From an uncultured Coriobacteriia bacterium (lineage in GTDB: Bacteria > Actinomycetota > Coriobacteriia > Coriobacteriales > QAMH01), in the NCBI GenBank assembly GCA_959608885.1, contig CAUHSG010000007.1, positions 1 through 64,000 of the forward strand: a stretch of 64,000 bases of DNA, given 5' to 3'. The notes under the pieces are model-generated. The model was not told the origin of the DNA. It ran no database searches and saw only the letters and a program-made list of their open reading frames with translations. The position numbers and the translations under genes were made by a program. Position 1 is the first letter of the stretch, and each line of letters starts with the position of its first letter. Positions 54,557-62,679 of the stretch are shown here, in pieces.

Positions 54557-55827
54557 TAGATGAGGGACTCCTCTTCCTCGTCCGCGGTGGCCTCGGGCGC
54601 CTGGCCATCGGCGTGAATGCCGCAGTAGCGCGAGCCGGGACGAGCATGGTTGCGGCAGCGCACGCCCTCGGGGCTCACGTACTCGCAACGCATATCCACC
54701 GGCTCCTCGTTGACCTCTTCGTCCTCGTCGATGAGCGAGGTCATGGATGCCAGCGAGACGCCATCGGCTGCGGCGAGGCTCGCCGACTTGATGTCGATGT
54801 GCCAGCCAGTCAGACGTGCGGCAAGGCGTGCGTTCTGGCCCTCCTTGCCAATGGCGAGCGAGAGCTGGTCATCGGGCACGATGACCGTCGCGTAATGCGA
54901 GTCCTCGTCAATGAGGACGTTGGAGACCTTGGCCGGCGAAAGCGCATTGGCCACGAAGGTCACCGGATCCTCGTTCCACTGGATGACGTCGATGCGCTCA
55001 CCGCGCAGCTCGCCTACGACCATGCGGATGCGCGAGCCCTTGGGACCAACGCACGCACCCACCGGATCGAGGTTGGATTCGCGGGAGTGCACGGCAATCT
55101 TGGAGCGGGCGCCCGCCTCGCGCGCGACCGACTTGACCTCGACGACGCCATCGTAGATCTCGGGCACTTCGAGCTCGAGCAGACGACGGATGAGGTCGGG
55201 ATGCGTGCGGCTCACGATAATGCTCGGGCGATTGCCGCCATCGCGCATGCGCGTGGTGCCATGTGCCTGCTGGCTCGGGTCGCGCACGTCGATGATGAGC
55301 GCCTTGATGCGCTGGTTATGCTGGTAATACTCGTTGCTGGGGCGCTCGTTGCGCTCGTTCTCGTTGCGGCGCCTGTCGAAGTGCGGCAGCTCGGCCTCGA
55401 CACCATCGCGGATCTTGATGATGGTGAAGTCGGGCGTGGTCTGGAGCACGGTGCCGGTGATGAGCTCGCCCTTGCGGTCGGCAAACTCCTTGTAGATGCT
55501 CGCACGGGCTGCGTCGCGGACGATCTCGTTGATGACGCGCTTGGCGTTCTGCGCGGCAATGCGCGACACGTTGTCAGGCGTCACGTCGCGCGGCTCGTAG
55601 TCCTCGTACTCGCCGGTCTCGGGATCCTCCTCGCCAATGCCGACCATCTCGTAGACGAAGATGCGGCCGCTCTCGCGGTCGATGGTAACCTGCGCATCCC
55701 AGTCGAGATCGAGGATGCCCTTATAGCTGCGCGCGAGATCCTGCTCGAGACGCTCGAGCACGGCGAGCTGGTCGATGCCTCGCTCGGTGGCAAGATCGGT
55801 GAGTGCGCTGATGAGTTCTGATGACAT
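54556..55827 (-). CDS. nusA: Transcription termination/antitermination factor NusA
   Basis: 423 residues. NusA_N, an S1 domain ([21 protein letters not shown]) and two KH domains ([35 protein letters not shown]) are in order. The C-terminal tail has extra [23 protein letters not shown], a short Cys/His pattern not in the minimal protein. It controls pausing and termination; the leader of its operon has a terminator-like stem. Confidence 0.96.
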   Translation of the reverse strand: MSSELISALTDLATERGIDQLAVLERLEQDLARSYKGILDLDWDAQVTIDRESGRIFVYEMVGIGEEDPETGEYEDYEPRDVTPDNVSRIAAQNAKRVINEIVRDAARASIYKEFADRKGELITGTVLQTTPDFTIIKIRDGVEAELPHFDRRRNENERNERPSNEYYQHNQRIKALIIDVRDPSQQAHGTTRMRDGGNRPSIIVSRTHPDLIRRLLELEVPEIYDGVVEVKSVAREAGARSKIAVHSRESNLDPVGACVGPKGSRIRMVVGELRGERIDVIQWNEDPVTFVANALSPAKVSNVLIDEDSHYATVIVPDDQLSLAIGKEGQNARLAARLTGWHIDIKSASLAAADGVSLASMTSLIDEDEEVNEEPVDMRCEYVSPEGVRCRNHARPGSRYCGIHADGQAPEATADEEEESLI

Positions 55828-55840
55828 GGTTCCTCCCTAT

Positions 55841-56356
55841 TTAGTTGTCCTGGCCAAGCGGCGCGTCTTCGTCATCGAAGTTATGCCCGCTAAAGTCGAT
55901 CCGGCCGATGATGTGCGCCTTCTTGATGCGATCGAAGGCAATGCGCTCCATCGTGCCATCTTCCATTTCGAGCACGAGCTCATCACCATCGAGCCCATGC
56001 GAAATTCCCGTGTACTTGCTGCGTGCGGCGCCCGGCTTGAGATAGGCCACCGTCGTCTCGCCCGCGAATCGGTCGAAATCATCGCGCTTGCGCAGGGGAC
56101 GATCGATTCCGGGTGACGAGACCTCGAGATCGTACGACTCGATGAACGGGTCGGCCTCCTCGATCGCCGCATCCACCCACCCCTGGGCGTCGACGAGCTC
56201 GTCAAGCGTGATGCCACCAGCCGGCGTGTCAAGGAACACGCGCAGGATGGGGCGCTTGCGCGTGCCGGCCACCTCGACCGTCACCAAATCGAGACCGTGC
56301 TTGACCGTAAGCGGCTCGAGCACCTCGATAAGCTTGTCCTCCCTATTCACCTGCAT
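55841..56356 (-). CDS. rimP: Ribosome maturation factor RimP
   Basis: 171 residues with the family features VEVAGTRKRPILRVFLD, YDLEVSSPGIDRPL and a C-terminal SH3-like part. It assists 30S assembly. It is the first gene of the rimP-nusA-ylxR-infB-rbfA-nrnA-truB-ribF-dnaG-rpoD run. AAGGAGAC precedes the ATG; a promoter at 56495-56522 and an attenuator-like stem lie upstream. Confidence 0.94.
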   Translation of the reverse strand: MQVNREDKLIEVLEPLTVKHGLDLVTVEVAGTRKRPILRVFLDTPAGGITLDELVDAQGWVDAAIEEADPFIESYDLEVSSPGIDRPLRKRDDFDRFAGETTVAYLKPGAARSKYTGISHGLDGDELVLEMEDGTMERIAFDRIKKAHIIGRIDFSGHNFDDEDAPLGQDN

Positions 56357-56365
56357 GTCTCCTTA

Positions 56366-56396
56366 CAAACAAAGAAAGCGGGGCAAACCCACTTTC
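56366..56396 (-). terminator. Attenuator-like stem in the rimP-nusA leader
   Basis: On the minus strand GAAAGTGGG (56388-56396) pairs with CCCGCTTTC (56374-56382), with one G-U, followed by TTTGTTT and then the rimP ribosome site. Its place just before the coding region suggests premature termination control, which is inference. Confidence 0.5.
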
Positions 56397-56494
56397 TCCT
56401 TGACCTTTACTGACTTAACGGCGGCGTAGAAAGCCGTACCGTGGCTGCGAGCAGCCTCAAAGCACACGAAACGGGCGCTTTGACAAGCTACCCT

Positions 56495-56522
56495 ATTCTA
56501 CTCGGATTCGCGCACGAGTCAA
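56495..56522 (-). promoter_or_regulatory. Promoter of the rimP-nusA-infB operon
   Basis: Minus-strand -35 TTGACT (56517-56522), 16-base spacer, -10 TAGAAT (56495-56500). The -35 overlaps by two bases the TGAGACAA hairpin beginning at 56521. Confidence 0.7.
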
Positions 56523-56586
56523 TGAGACAAAAGTCGCCGGGGCGCTTTTGTCTCATTGTGTTACAGAGGCCAGACCCTGTAACACA
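56521..56586. repeat. Tandem hairpins of both repeat families (upstream of rimP, downstream of leuS)
   Basis: AATGAGACAAAAG (56521-56533) pairs with 56545-56557. Directly next, TGTGTTACAG (56557-56566) pairs with 56577-56586 around a GGCCAGACC core. They lie 75-140 bases past the leuS stop and abut the rimP promoter. Confidence 0.8.
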
Positions 56587-56660
56587 CGTGGGTACCAGGC
56601 ACGGGTTGTGCCGCCCCATGTCCTGCTATGCAGCTGGCAAGCGACGACCCCTGCTCGCCT

Positions 56661-59174
56661 CTAATTCGCCACGACGTTAACGACGGTCGGGGCGACGATC
56701 GTCTTGCGCACGATGAGCCCCTCAATGCGATCGGCAACGGTCTCGAGCGCCGCGGCAACGATCTCGTCCTCGCTGGCGTCGGCAGCCATCGTGATGTGAC
56801 CACGCACCTTGCCACCGATCATGACGGCGCGCTCCACCTCGTCGGCCTTCGTGGCCTCCTCGTCGAAGCTCGGCCAGGCGACGTCATAGGTGCTGCCCTC
56901 GTTGCCGAGTGCCTCGGTCCACAGCTCGTCGGCCCAGTGCGGCGCGTAGGGTGCGAGCAGCAACACGAGCGTCGTGGCAACCTCATGGCACAGCTCCTTG
57001 TCGCGCGCGTCCTCCGCCGTGGCGTTGAGGTAATCGGCCGTCGTGTTGGAAAGCTCCATGATCGACGCGAGCGCCGTGTTGAAGTTGAAGCGCTCAATGT
57101 CGGCGCCCACTTTCTTAATGGTCGCGTGCATCTGGCGGTTGAGTTCCTTGGCGAGTTGCCCGTCATCGGCCGAGCCGGCGGCATCGGCCAGCGACCACAC
57201 CTGCCCCCACGCGCGCTTGAGGAAGCGCGCCATGGCCGCGCAGCTCTTGTCGTCCCACTGCAGGTCCTTGTCGGGCGGAGCCATGAACAGGATGCAGGCG
57301 CGGGCGGCGTCGACGCCGTACTCGTCGATGAGCGACTCGGGCGACACGACGTTGCCCTTGGACTTGGACATCGTCTCGCCCTTGGAGTCCTTGACCATAC
57401 CCTGGCACAGCAGGTTGGTGAACGGCTCGTCGAAGTCGAGCATGCCGGCGTCGCGCGCGACCTTGGTCCAAAAGCGCGAGTACAGCAGGTGCAAGATGGC
57501 GTGCTCGATACCGCCGATGTACTGGTCGACGGGCATGAAGCGATCCGCCTTGTCCTTTGCGAAGGGAAGCTCGGTGTTATGCGGGTCGGTGTAGCGCAGG
57601 TAGTACCACGAGCTGCACGTGAAGGTGTCCATCGTGTCGGTCTCGCGATGCGCGGGCTTGCCGCACACCGGGCAGGTGCACTCGTAGAATTCCTTGGAAT
57701 CCTTGAGCGTTTCGCCCGCAGCGATGTCGATGTCCATGGGCAGGATGACCGGCAGGTCCTCTTCGGGGACGGGCACCAGGCCGCACTCATCGCAATAGAT
57801 CATCGGGATGGGATTGCCCCAGTAGCGCTGGCGGCTGATGAGCCAGTCGCGCAGACGGAAGTTCACGACCCCCTTGCCCAGACCACGCTCGGCGAGCCAG
57901 TCGATAACCGCCTGCATGCCTTGCGAGTCGTGACCGCCGGGCATACCGGTGAACTGCCCGGACTGCACCATGATGCCATCGCCGTTGAAGGCCTCGTCCC
58001 AGTCCACGTCGGTCACCTCGAGGTCGCGCACGTCGGCGAGCTCGGTGGCAAGCGGACTATCTGCCGGCACCACGACCGGCGGGATGGCCAGGCCGTACTT
58101 GCGCGCGAACTCGAAGTCGCGCTGGTCGCCACAGGGCACGGCCATGACGGCACCGGTGCCGTAATCGGTCAGCACGTAATCGGAAACCCAGACCGGGACC
58201 TTGCTCCCGTTGACGGGATTGATGACGTAGCGGCCCGTGAACGCACCGTGTTTCTCGCGGTCGCCCATCGTGCGCTCGACGGCAGTTGCCGCAGCCGCGA
58301 CCTTCTGCACCTCGCGCACCTCGGCCTCGTACTCGGTACCCGCGACCAGGCGCTCGACGAGCTTGTGCTCGGGAGCAAGCATGAAGAAGGTGCAGCCAAA
58401 CAGCGTATCCGGGCGCGTCGTGAACACGGTGATGGTCTCGTCGGTGGGCTCACCTGCCTCATCGCAGAGCGTGAACTTCACCTCGGCACCCTCGCTGCGG
58501 CCGATCCAATTGGCCTGCATCTGCTTGACGCGCTCGGGCCAGCCGGGCAGCTTGTCGAGGTCGTCGAGCAGCTCCTGGGCGTAATCGGTGATCTTGAGGT
58601 ACCACTGGTCGAGTTCGCGGCGCTCGACGGTGGAATGGCAGCGCCAGCACGTGCCCTGCTCGACTTGCTCGTTGGCGAGCACGGTCTTGCAGTCAGGGCA
58701 CCAGTTGACGGGGTTGGACTTGCGATACGCCAGGCCCTTCTCGTACATCTTGAGGAAGAACCACTGGCCCCAGCGATAGTACTCGGGCTTGCAGGTGACG
58801 ACGGTGCGGTCCCAATCGTAGGACAGGCCCATGCGCTTGAAGCTCGCCATCTGGGTATCGATGTTCTCGAAAGTCCAGGTAGCCGGATGGCTATGATGCT
58901 TGATGGCGGCGTTCTCGGCCGGCAGGCCAAAGGCATCCCAGCCGATGGGATGCAGCACGTCGTAGCCGTTCATGTGCAGGTAACGCGCGTAAACATCGCC
59001 GATGGTGTAGTTGCGCACGTGGCCCATGTGGATGTCGCCGCTCGGGTACGGGAACATCTCGAGCACGTACTTCGCGGGACGCTCGGATGCCTCGTCAAGC
59101 TTGAAAAGCTCATGCTCCGCCCAGTACTGCTGCCATTTGGGTTCGATGGAATGCGGATCATACGCCTCGTGCAT
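56661..59174 (-). CDS. leuS: Leucyl-tRNA synthetase
   Basis: 837 residues. The HIGH-type motif is [17 protein letters not shown]; the KMSKS motif is MSKSKGNVV. The editing domain contains [16 protein letters not shown] 59174 has GGAGG six bases upstream; the TTG six bases before it does not fit. Charges tRNA-Leu. It is transcribed alone, with about 75 bases to the hairpins after its stop. Confidence 0.97.
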   Translation of the reverse strand: MHEAYDPHSIEPKWQQYWAEHELFKLDEASERPAKYVLEMFPYPSGDIHMGHVRNYTIGDVYARYLHMNGYDVLHPIGWDAFGLPAENAAIKHHSHPATWTFENIDTQMASFKRMGLSYDWDRTVVTCKPEYYRWGQWFFLKMYEKGLAYRKSNPVNWCPDCKTVLANEQVEQGTCWRCHSTVERRELDQWYLKITDYAQELLDDLDKLPGWPERVKQMQANWIGRSEGAEVKFTLCDEAGEPTDETITVFTTRPDTLFGCTFFMLAPEHKLVERLVAGTEYEAEVREVQKVAAAATAVERTMGDREKHGAFTGRYVINPVNGSKVPVWVSDYVLTDYGTGAVMAVPCGDQRDFEFARKYGLAIPPVVVPADSPLATELADVRDLEVTDVDWDEAFNGDGIMVQSGQFTGMPGGHDSQGMQAVIDWLAERGLGKGVVNFRLRDWLISRQRYWGNPIPMIYCDECGLVPVPEEDLPVILPMDIDIAAGETLKDSKEFYECTCPVCGKPAHRETDTMDTFTCSSWYYLRYTDPHNTELPFAKDKADRFMPVDQYIGGIEHAILHLLYSRFWTKVARDAGMLDFDEPFTNLLCQGMVKDSKGETMSKSKGNVVSPESLIDEYGVDAARACILFMAPPDKDLQWDDKSCAAMARFLKRAWGQVWSLADAAGSADDGQLAKELNRQMHATIKKVGADIERFNFNTALASIMELSNTTADYLNATAEDARDKELCHEVATTLVLLLAPYAPHWADELWTEALGNEGSTYDVAWPSFDEEATKADEVERAVMIGGKVRGHITMAADASEDEIVAAALETVADRIEGLIVRKTIVAPTVVNVVAN

Positions 59175-59267
59175 GGCCAACCTCCGATATGCCGTCAGAT
59201 ACGTGCGTCAGATAAAACAGTGACACATCATACCGCAGCGTCACGCCAATGACGCGCTCAAACGGGG

Positions 59268-59879
59268 CTAAAACGCGATGAGGCCCAGATGTTCGAGGAG
59301 TATCTTGAGGCCGATGGCAATGAGCACGATACCGCCCGCGATCTGCGACGGCTTCTCGAAGCGCGCGCCGAAGCGATTGCCCACGACGACGCCGACGAGC
59401 GAGAGGACGAAGGTCGTGCAGCCGATGATCAGCGCGGCAACCACGATGTCGATCTGCAGAAACGAGAAGCTGATGCCGACGGCCAACGCGTCGATGCTCG
59501 TGGCGATGGCGAGCATGAAGAGCTCGCACAGGTCGAGCCTGTCCGTGACGGATTCGTCCTCCTCGCCCTCGTCATGGAAGGCATCCCAGAGCATCTTTCC
59601 GCCGACGAAGGCGAGCAAGGCGAAGGCGATCCAGTGGTCGACCACCGTGACGTAGACGGCAAACGCGTTTCCCACCAACCAGCCGATGACCGGCATGAGG
59701 CCCTGGAAGACGCCGAAGAACAGCGCGATGGCGAGCGCATGGGCGTAGTTGACGCGATGCATGCCAAGCCCCTTGCAGACCGACACGGCAAACGCGTCCA
59801 TGGAAAGCCCGACGCCTATGAGGAATATCTCGATAATACCCATAAGGGTGCCAATGATAGCAACTCGCATCGCTTCCAC
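59268..59879 (-). CDS. mntP: MntP-like manganese efflux pump
   Basis: Up to 203 residues, six membrane spans. Conserved acidic motifs GVGLSMDAFAVSVCKGL and ATSIDALAVGISFSF mark the MntP family. It exports Mn(II). Start uncertain (59879 GTG, 59870 ATG or the ATG at the 13th codon) because no clear ribosome site is present. No manganese riboswitch (yybP-ykoY) was recognised upstream. Confidence 0.9.
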   Translation of the reverse strand: MEAMRVAIIGTLMGIIEIFLIGVGLSMDAFAVSVCKGLGMHRVNYAHALAIALFFGVFQGLMPVIGWLVGNAFAVYVTVVDHWIAFALLAFVGGKMLWDAFHDEGEEDESVTDRLDLCELFMLAIATSIDALAVGISFSFLQIDIVVAALIIGCTTFVLSLVGVVVGNRFGARFEKPSQIAGGIVLIAIGLKILLEHLGLIAF

Positions 59880-59895
59880 GACGCTCGTCGCTGGA

Positions 59896-59924
59896 TTTTG
59901 CTATTCACCATGTCGAGCTATACT
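59896..59924 (+). promoter_or_regulatory. Promoter of the 59962 gene
   Basis: -35 TTTTGC (59896-59901), 17-base spacer, -10 TATACT (59919-59924), 38 bases before the ATG. Confidence 0.55.
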
Positions 59925-59961
59925 TCAGTCACCATCTGAGTTTCACTCAAGGAGACACGCC

Positions 59962-60330
59962 ATGGAACAGGCCACGTTCGACTACATCGCACCGCGCGTC
60001 GATATTCTCTCGACATCACAGGCAAGCACACAGGTAACCAAGGACGCGGCGGTCGCGTGGAAGAAAGCCATCACCGCTGACAACAGCGATACTGCCATCG
60101 AGCAGGCAACCAAGCAGCTGCTCGACATCCTCGAAGGACGTCCCACCACCATCGATGGCGTCATCGCCTCTGCCCAAGGTCCCGCCAAGGAGATGTTCGG
60201 CGAAGAAGCAGCCGCCCAGTTCCTGGCAAAGCAGCAGCAGCGCAAGGCCGACGGCGCAAAGTGGTGTGACTGCGACGCCTGCATCGCCGCAAGCGAGATC
60301 CTCGCCAAATTCAGCCGCGCGGAGCTGTAG
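59962..60330 (+). CDS. Uncharacterised 122-residue protein
   Basis: AAGGAG lies seven bases before ATG 59962. The soluble, helix-rich sequence starts MEQATFDYIAPRVDIL and ends with a WCDCDACIAASEIL stretch with three cysteines. No family recognised. It is convergent with the 60338 gene, with 7 bases between stops. Promoter, ribosome site and sensible codon use support it as a real gene. Confidence 0.7.
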   Translation: MEQATFDYIAPRVDILSTSQASTQVTKDAAVAWKKAITADNSDTAIEQATKQLLDILEGRPTTIDGVIASAQGPAKEMFGEEAAAQFLAKQQQRKADGAKWCDCDACIAASEILAKFSRAEL

Positions 60331-60337
60331 GATCCCC

Positions 60338-60922
60338 CTACACCGCTGGGTTCGTGAGCCGCAGGATGTTGCGGCCAAACGCGTAGCCGTACGGCGGCTC
60401 GGCCACCCAATCGGCCCTGAAGTCACGCGTCGTGGTCGAGATGCTTTCCCCGCGGTTCACCGTCAGGTACTCGTCACTCCATATGTCGCGGTCGAAGACG
60501 AGCAGGCCGCCGTCCTCGCTCTCGATGATCACGGCCTGCGCCCACCTGAAGTCGATGAGTCGACGCGAGCCCTTGGATAACAGCGCCGTGTCCACTACTA
60601 CGAGCATGTCGGCCACCTGAAATCCGCATTCCACGCGTGTCACGTGCTTGCCCGGCGGCGTCCACAGCTCACCTGTCGCGGGCTCGGCGCGCAGAATCGC
60701 GACTTCCTCCTCGACGAAATCCGGTCCCAGCGCCAACGTCTCGTGCTCGTTCACGAGGTCAACCGTAAAGCCGTCGAAGGCGAGCCGGGCGGTCTTGTAT
60801 ATGTGGTCGCTCTCGCCATCGAGGCAGTAGCCCTCGTAGGCGACGAGCTCGCGGCCGATGCACGACCGCAAAAGCGCCAGCGCCGCATCGTCGAACTGCC
60901 TGCCGATTTCTATCAGGCTCAT
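60338..60922 (-). CDS. Uncharacterised 194-residue protein
   Basis: Start MSLIEIGRQFDDAAL at 60922 with GGCGGG upstream; the longer frame crosses the leader of the aminopeptidase. The protein is beta-rich, without membrane spans, and contains VAYEGYCLDGESDHIYKTA and ILRLTNPAV. No family recognised. It diverges from the M18 aminopeptidase with an 82-base gap. Confidence 0.7.
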   Translation of the reverse strand: MSLIEIGRQFDDAALALLRSCIGRELVAYEGYCLDGESDHIYKTARLAFDGFTVDLVNEHETLALGPDFVEEEVAILRAEPATGELWTPPGKHVTRVECGFQVADMLVVVDTALLSKGSRRLIDFRWAQAVIIESEDGGLLVFDRDIWSDEYLTVNRGESISTTTRDFRADWVAEPPYGYAFGRNILRLTNPAV

Positions 60923-61004
60923 GACAAACCCGCCTTCCGCCTCGCGCTCGTAGTATATTGACGTCCTAAGCATACTGCATCGACCACCATATAGGAGGGT
61001 GTTC

Positions 61005-62429
61005 ATGGAACGCGATAACGCATGGAAGAGCTATAGCGACAAGGACCTCGACAAACTCGAAAAACTCAGCAGCGACTACATCGAGTTCATCTCGGAGAAC
61101 AAGACCGAGCGCGAGTGCGTGAACGCCTCGATCGCCATGGCAGAAAAGGCCGGGTACAAGCCGCTTGCCAAGGCCATCAAGAAGCAGCGCAAGCTCAAAG
61201 CCGGCGACAAGGTCTACGCCCAAACCCACGGCAAGGCCCTTATCCTGGCGGTGCTCGGCACCGATCCGCTCGAGGACGGCTTCAACATCCTGGGCGCCCA
61301 CATCGACTCGCCGCGTCTCGACGCCAAGCAAAACCCGCTCTACGAGAACACCGACATAGCCCTGCTCGACACGCATTACTATGGTGGCATCAAGAAGTAC
61401 CAGTGGGTCACGCTCCCGCTGGCCATCCATGGCGTCATCGCCCTCAAGGCGGGCAGGTCCATCGAGGTTCGCGTGGGCGAGGACCCGTCCGACCCCGTGT
61501 TCTGCATCTCGGACCTGCTTCCCCACCTGGGTCAGAAGCAGATGGAGAAGAACGCCAAGGAGGTCATCGACGCCGAGGACCTCGATGTGATCGTGGGCAG
61601 CAGGCCGCTTCTATTCGAGAAGGACAGGCTCAACGACGATTCGCCCGCATGGGAGAAGATTGCCGAGAAGGAGCCGGTCAAAGCTTCCGTGCTCAAGTAC
61701 CTCGCCGAGTACTACGGCATCGAGGAGGAGGACTTCCTCTCCGCCGAGCTCGAGATCGTGCCGGCTGGTCGCGCGCGTGAGATGGGCTTCGACCGCTCCA
61801 TGGTGATCGGCTATGGCCAGGACGACCGCGTCTGTGCCTACACGTCGCTCGTCGCCCAGCTCGCCATCGAGAATCCCAAGCGCACCGCCGTCACCGTGCT
61901 GGTCGACAAGGAGGAAATCGGCTCCGTGGGCGCCACAGGCATGGAGTCGCTGTTCTTCGAGAACACCATCGCCGAGATCATGGAGCTCGCCGGCGAGGGC
62001 GGCCAACTCAAGCTGCGTCGCGCGCTCGGCGCATGCAAGATGCTGTCCTCCGACGTCTCCGCCGCGCTCGACCCCTGCTACGCGAGCGTCTTCGAGCCCA
62101 AGAACGCGGCATACATGGGCCGTGGCCTCGTCTTCAACAAGTACACGGGAGCGCGTGGCAAGAGTGGCAGCAACGACACGTCCGCCGAGTTCGTCGCCGA
62201 GGTGCGCAAGGTCATGGACGATGCCGACGTCGCGTTCCAGACCGCCGAGCTCGGTCGCGTCGATATCGGCGGCGGCGGCACGATCGCCTACATCCCGGCC
62301 AAGTACGACATGGACGTCATTGACAGCGGCGTTGCCGTGCTCTCGATGCACGCCCCCTGGGAGATCACGAGCAAGGCCGACATCTACGAGGCGCGCAAGG
62401 GTTACGAGGCGTTCCTGAAAAACGCGTAG
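61005..62429 (+). CDS. M18 family zinc aminopeptidase
   Basis: 474 residues. GAHIDSPRLD and VDKEEIGSVG carry metal-binding and catalytic residues of the M18 fold, and YIPAKYDMDVIDSGVAVLSMHAPWE is cited in part as the conserved C-terminal His region (SMHAPWE). It removes N-terminal residues from peptides in the cytoplasm. AGGAGG lies six bases before ATG 61005; a GTG two codons earlier is too close. Confidence 0.93.
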   Translation: MERDNAWKSYSDKDLDKLEKLSSDYIEFISENKTERECVNASIAMAEKAGYKPLAKAIKKQRKLKAGDKVYAQTHGKALILAVLGTDPLEDGFNILGAHIDSPRLDAKQNPLYENTDIALLDTHYYGGIKKYQWVTLPLAIHGVIALKAGRSIEVRVGEDPSDPVFCISDLLPHLGQKQMEKNAKEVIDAEDLDVIVGSRPLLFEKDRLNDDSPAWEKIAEKEPVKASVLKYLAEYYGIEEEDFLSAELEIVPAGRAREMGFDRSMVIGYGQDDRVCAYTSLVAQLAIENPKRTAVTVLVDKEEIGSVGATGMESLFFENTIAEIMELAGEGGQLKLRRALGACKMLSSDVSAALDPCYASVFEPKNAAYMGRGLVFNKYTGARGKSGSNDTSAEFVAEVRKVMDDADVAFQTAELGRVDIGGGGTIAYIPAKYDMDVIDSGVAVLSMHAPWEITSKADIYEARKGYEAFLKNA

Positions 62430-62457
62430 GGCAACCTACGAAAGAGCCTCATTCGAG

Positions 62458-62488
62458 CGTGCAGCTCCACCGAGCTGCACGTTTTTTT
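62458..62488 (+). terminator. Rho-independent terminator after the M18 aminopeptidase
   Basis: CGTGCAGCTC (62458-62467) pairs perfectly with 62472-62481, with a 4-nt loop, followed by seven T. Confidence 0.95.
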
Positions 62489-62529
62489 CGTTTTCGTATG
62501 ATCGCTCCAGTGTTTATACGCATTTTTGA

Positions 62530-62652
62530 CGTTTTCCTAGGACTCGCAGTAACGAATTGCAAGAAACGAGCGTTTTCCTAGAGTTCAGCGCCCATCTAGC
62601 CTAGGAAAACGCAATTATTGTGCATGCCTCGCCCCGCAAGCCTGGGAAAACG
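62530..62652. repeat. CGTTTTCCTAGG array 2 (two direct plus two inverted copies)
   Basis: Copies: 62530-62541 and 62571-62582 (last base A) on plus; 62600-62611 and 62641-62652 (CCTGGGAAAACG) on minus. Start-to-start distances are 41, 29 and 41, as in array 1 without its middle copy. It lies between the aminopeptidase terminator and the convergent purL stop. Confidence 0.85.
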
Positions 62653-62679
62653 CCAATTACCAGCATACGAATGCACGCC

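Noticed and set aside
59880..59961. Manganese riboswitch before mntP
   Set aside because: The divergent gap is only about 80 bases, with no yybP-ykoY-like conserved loops.
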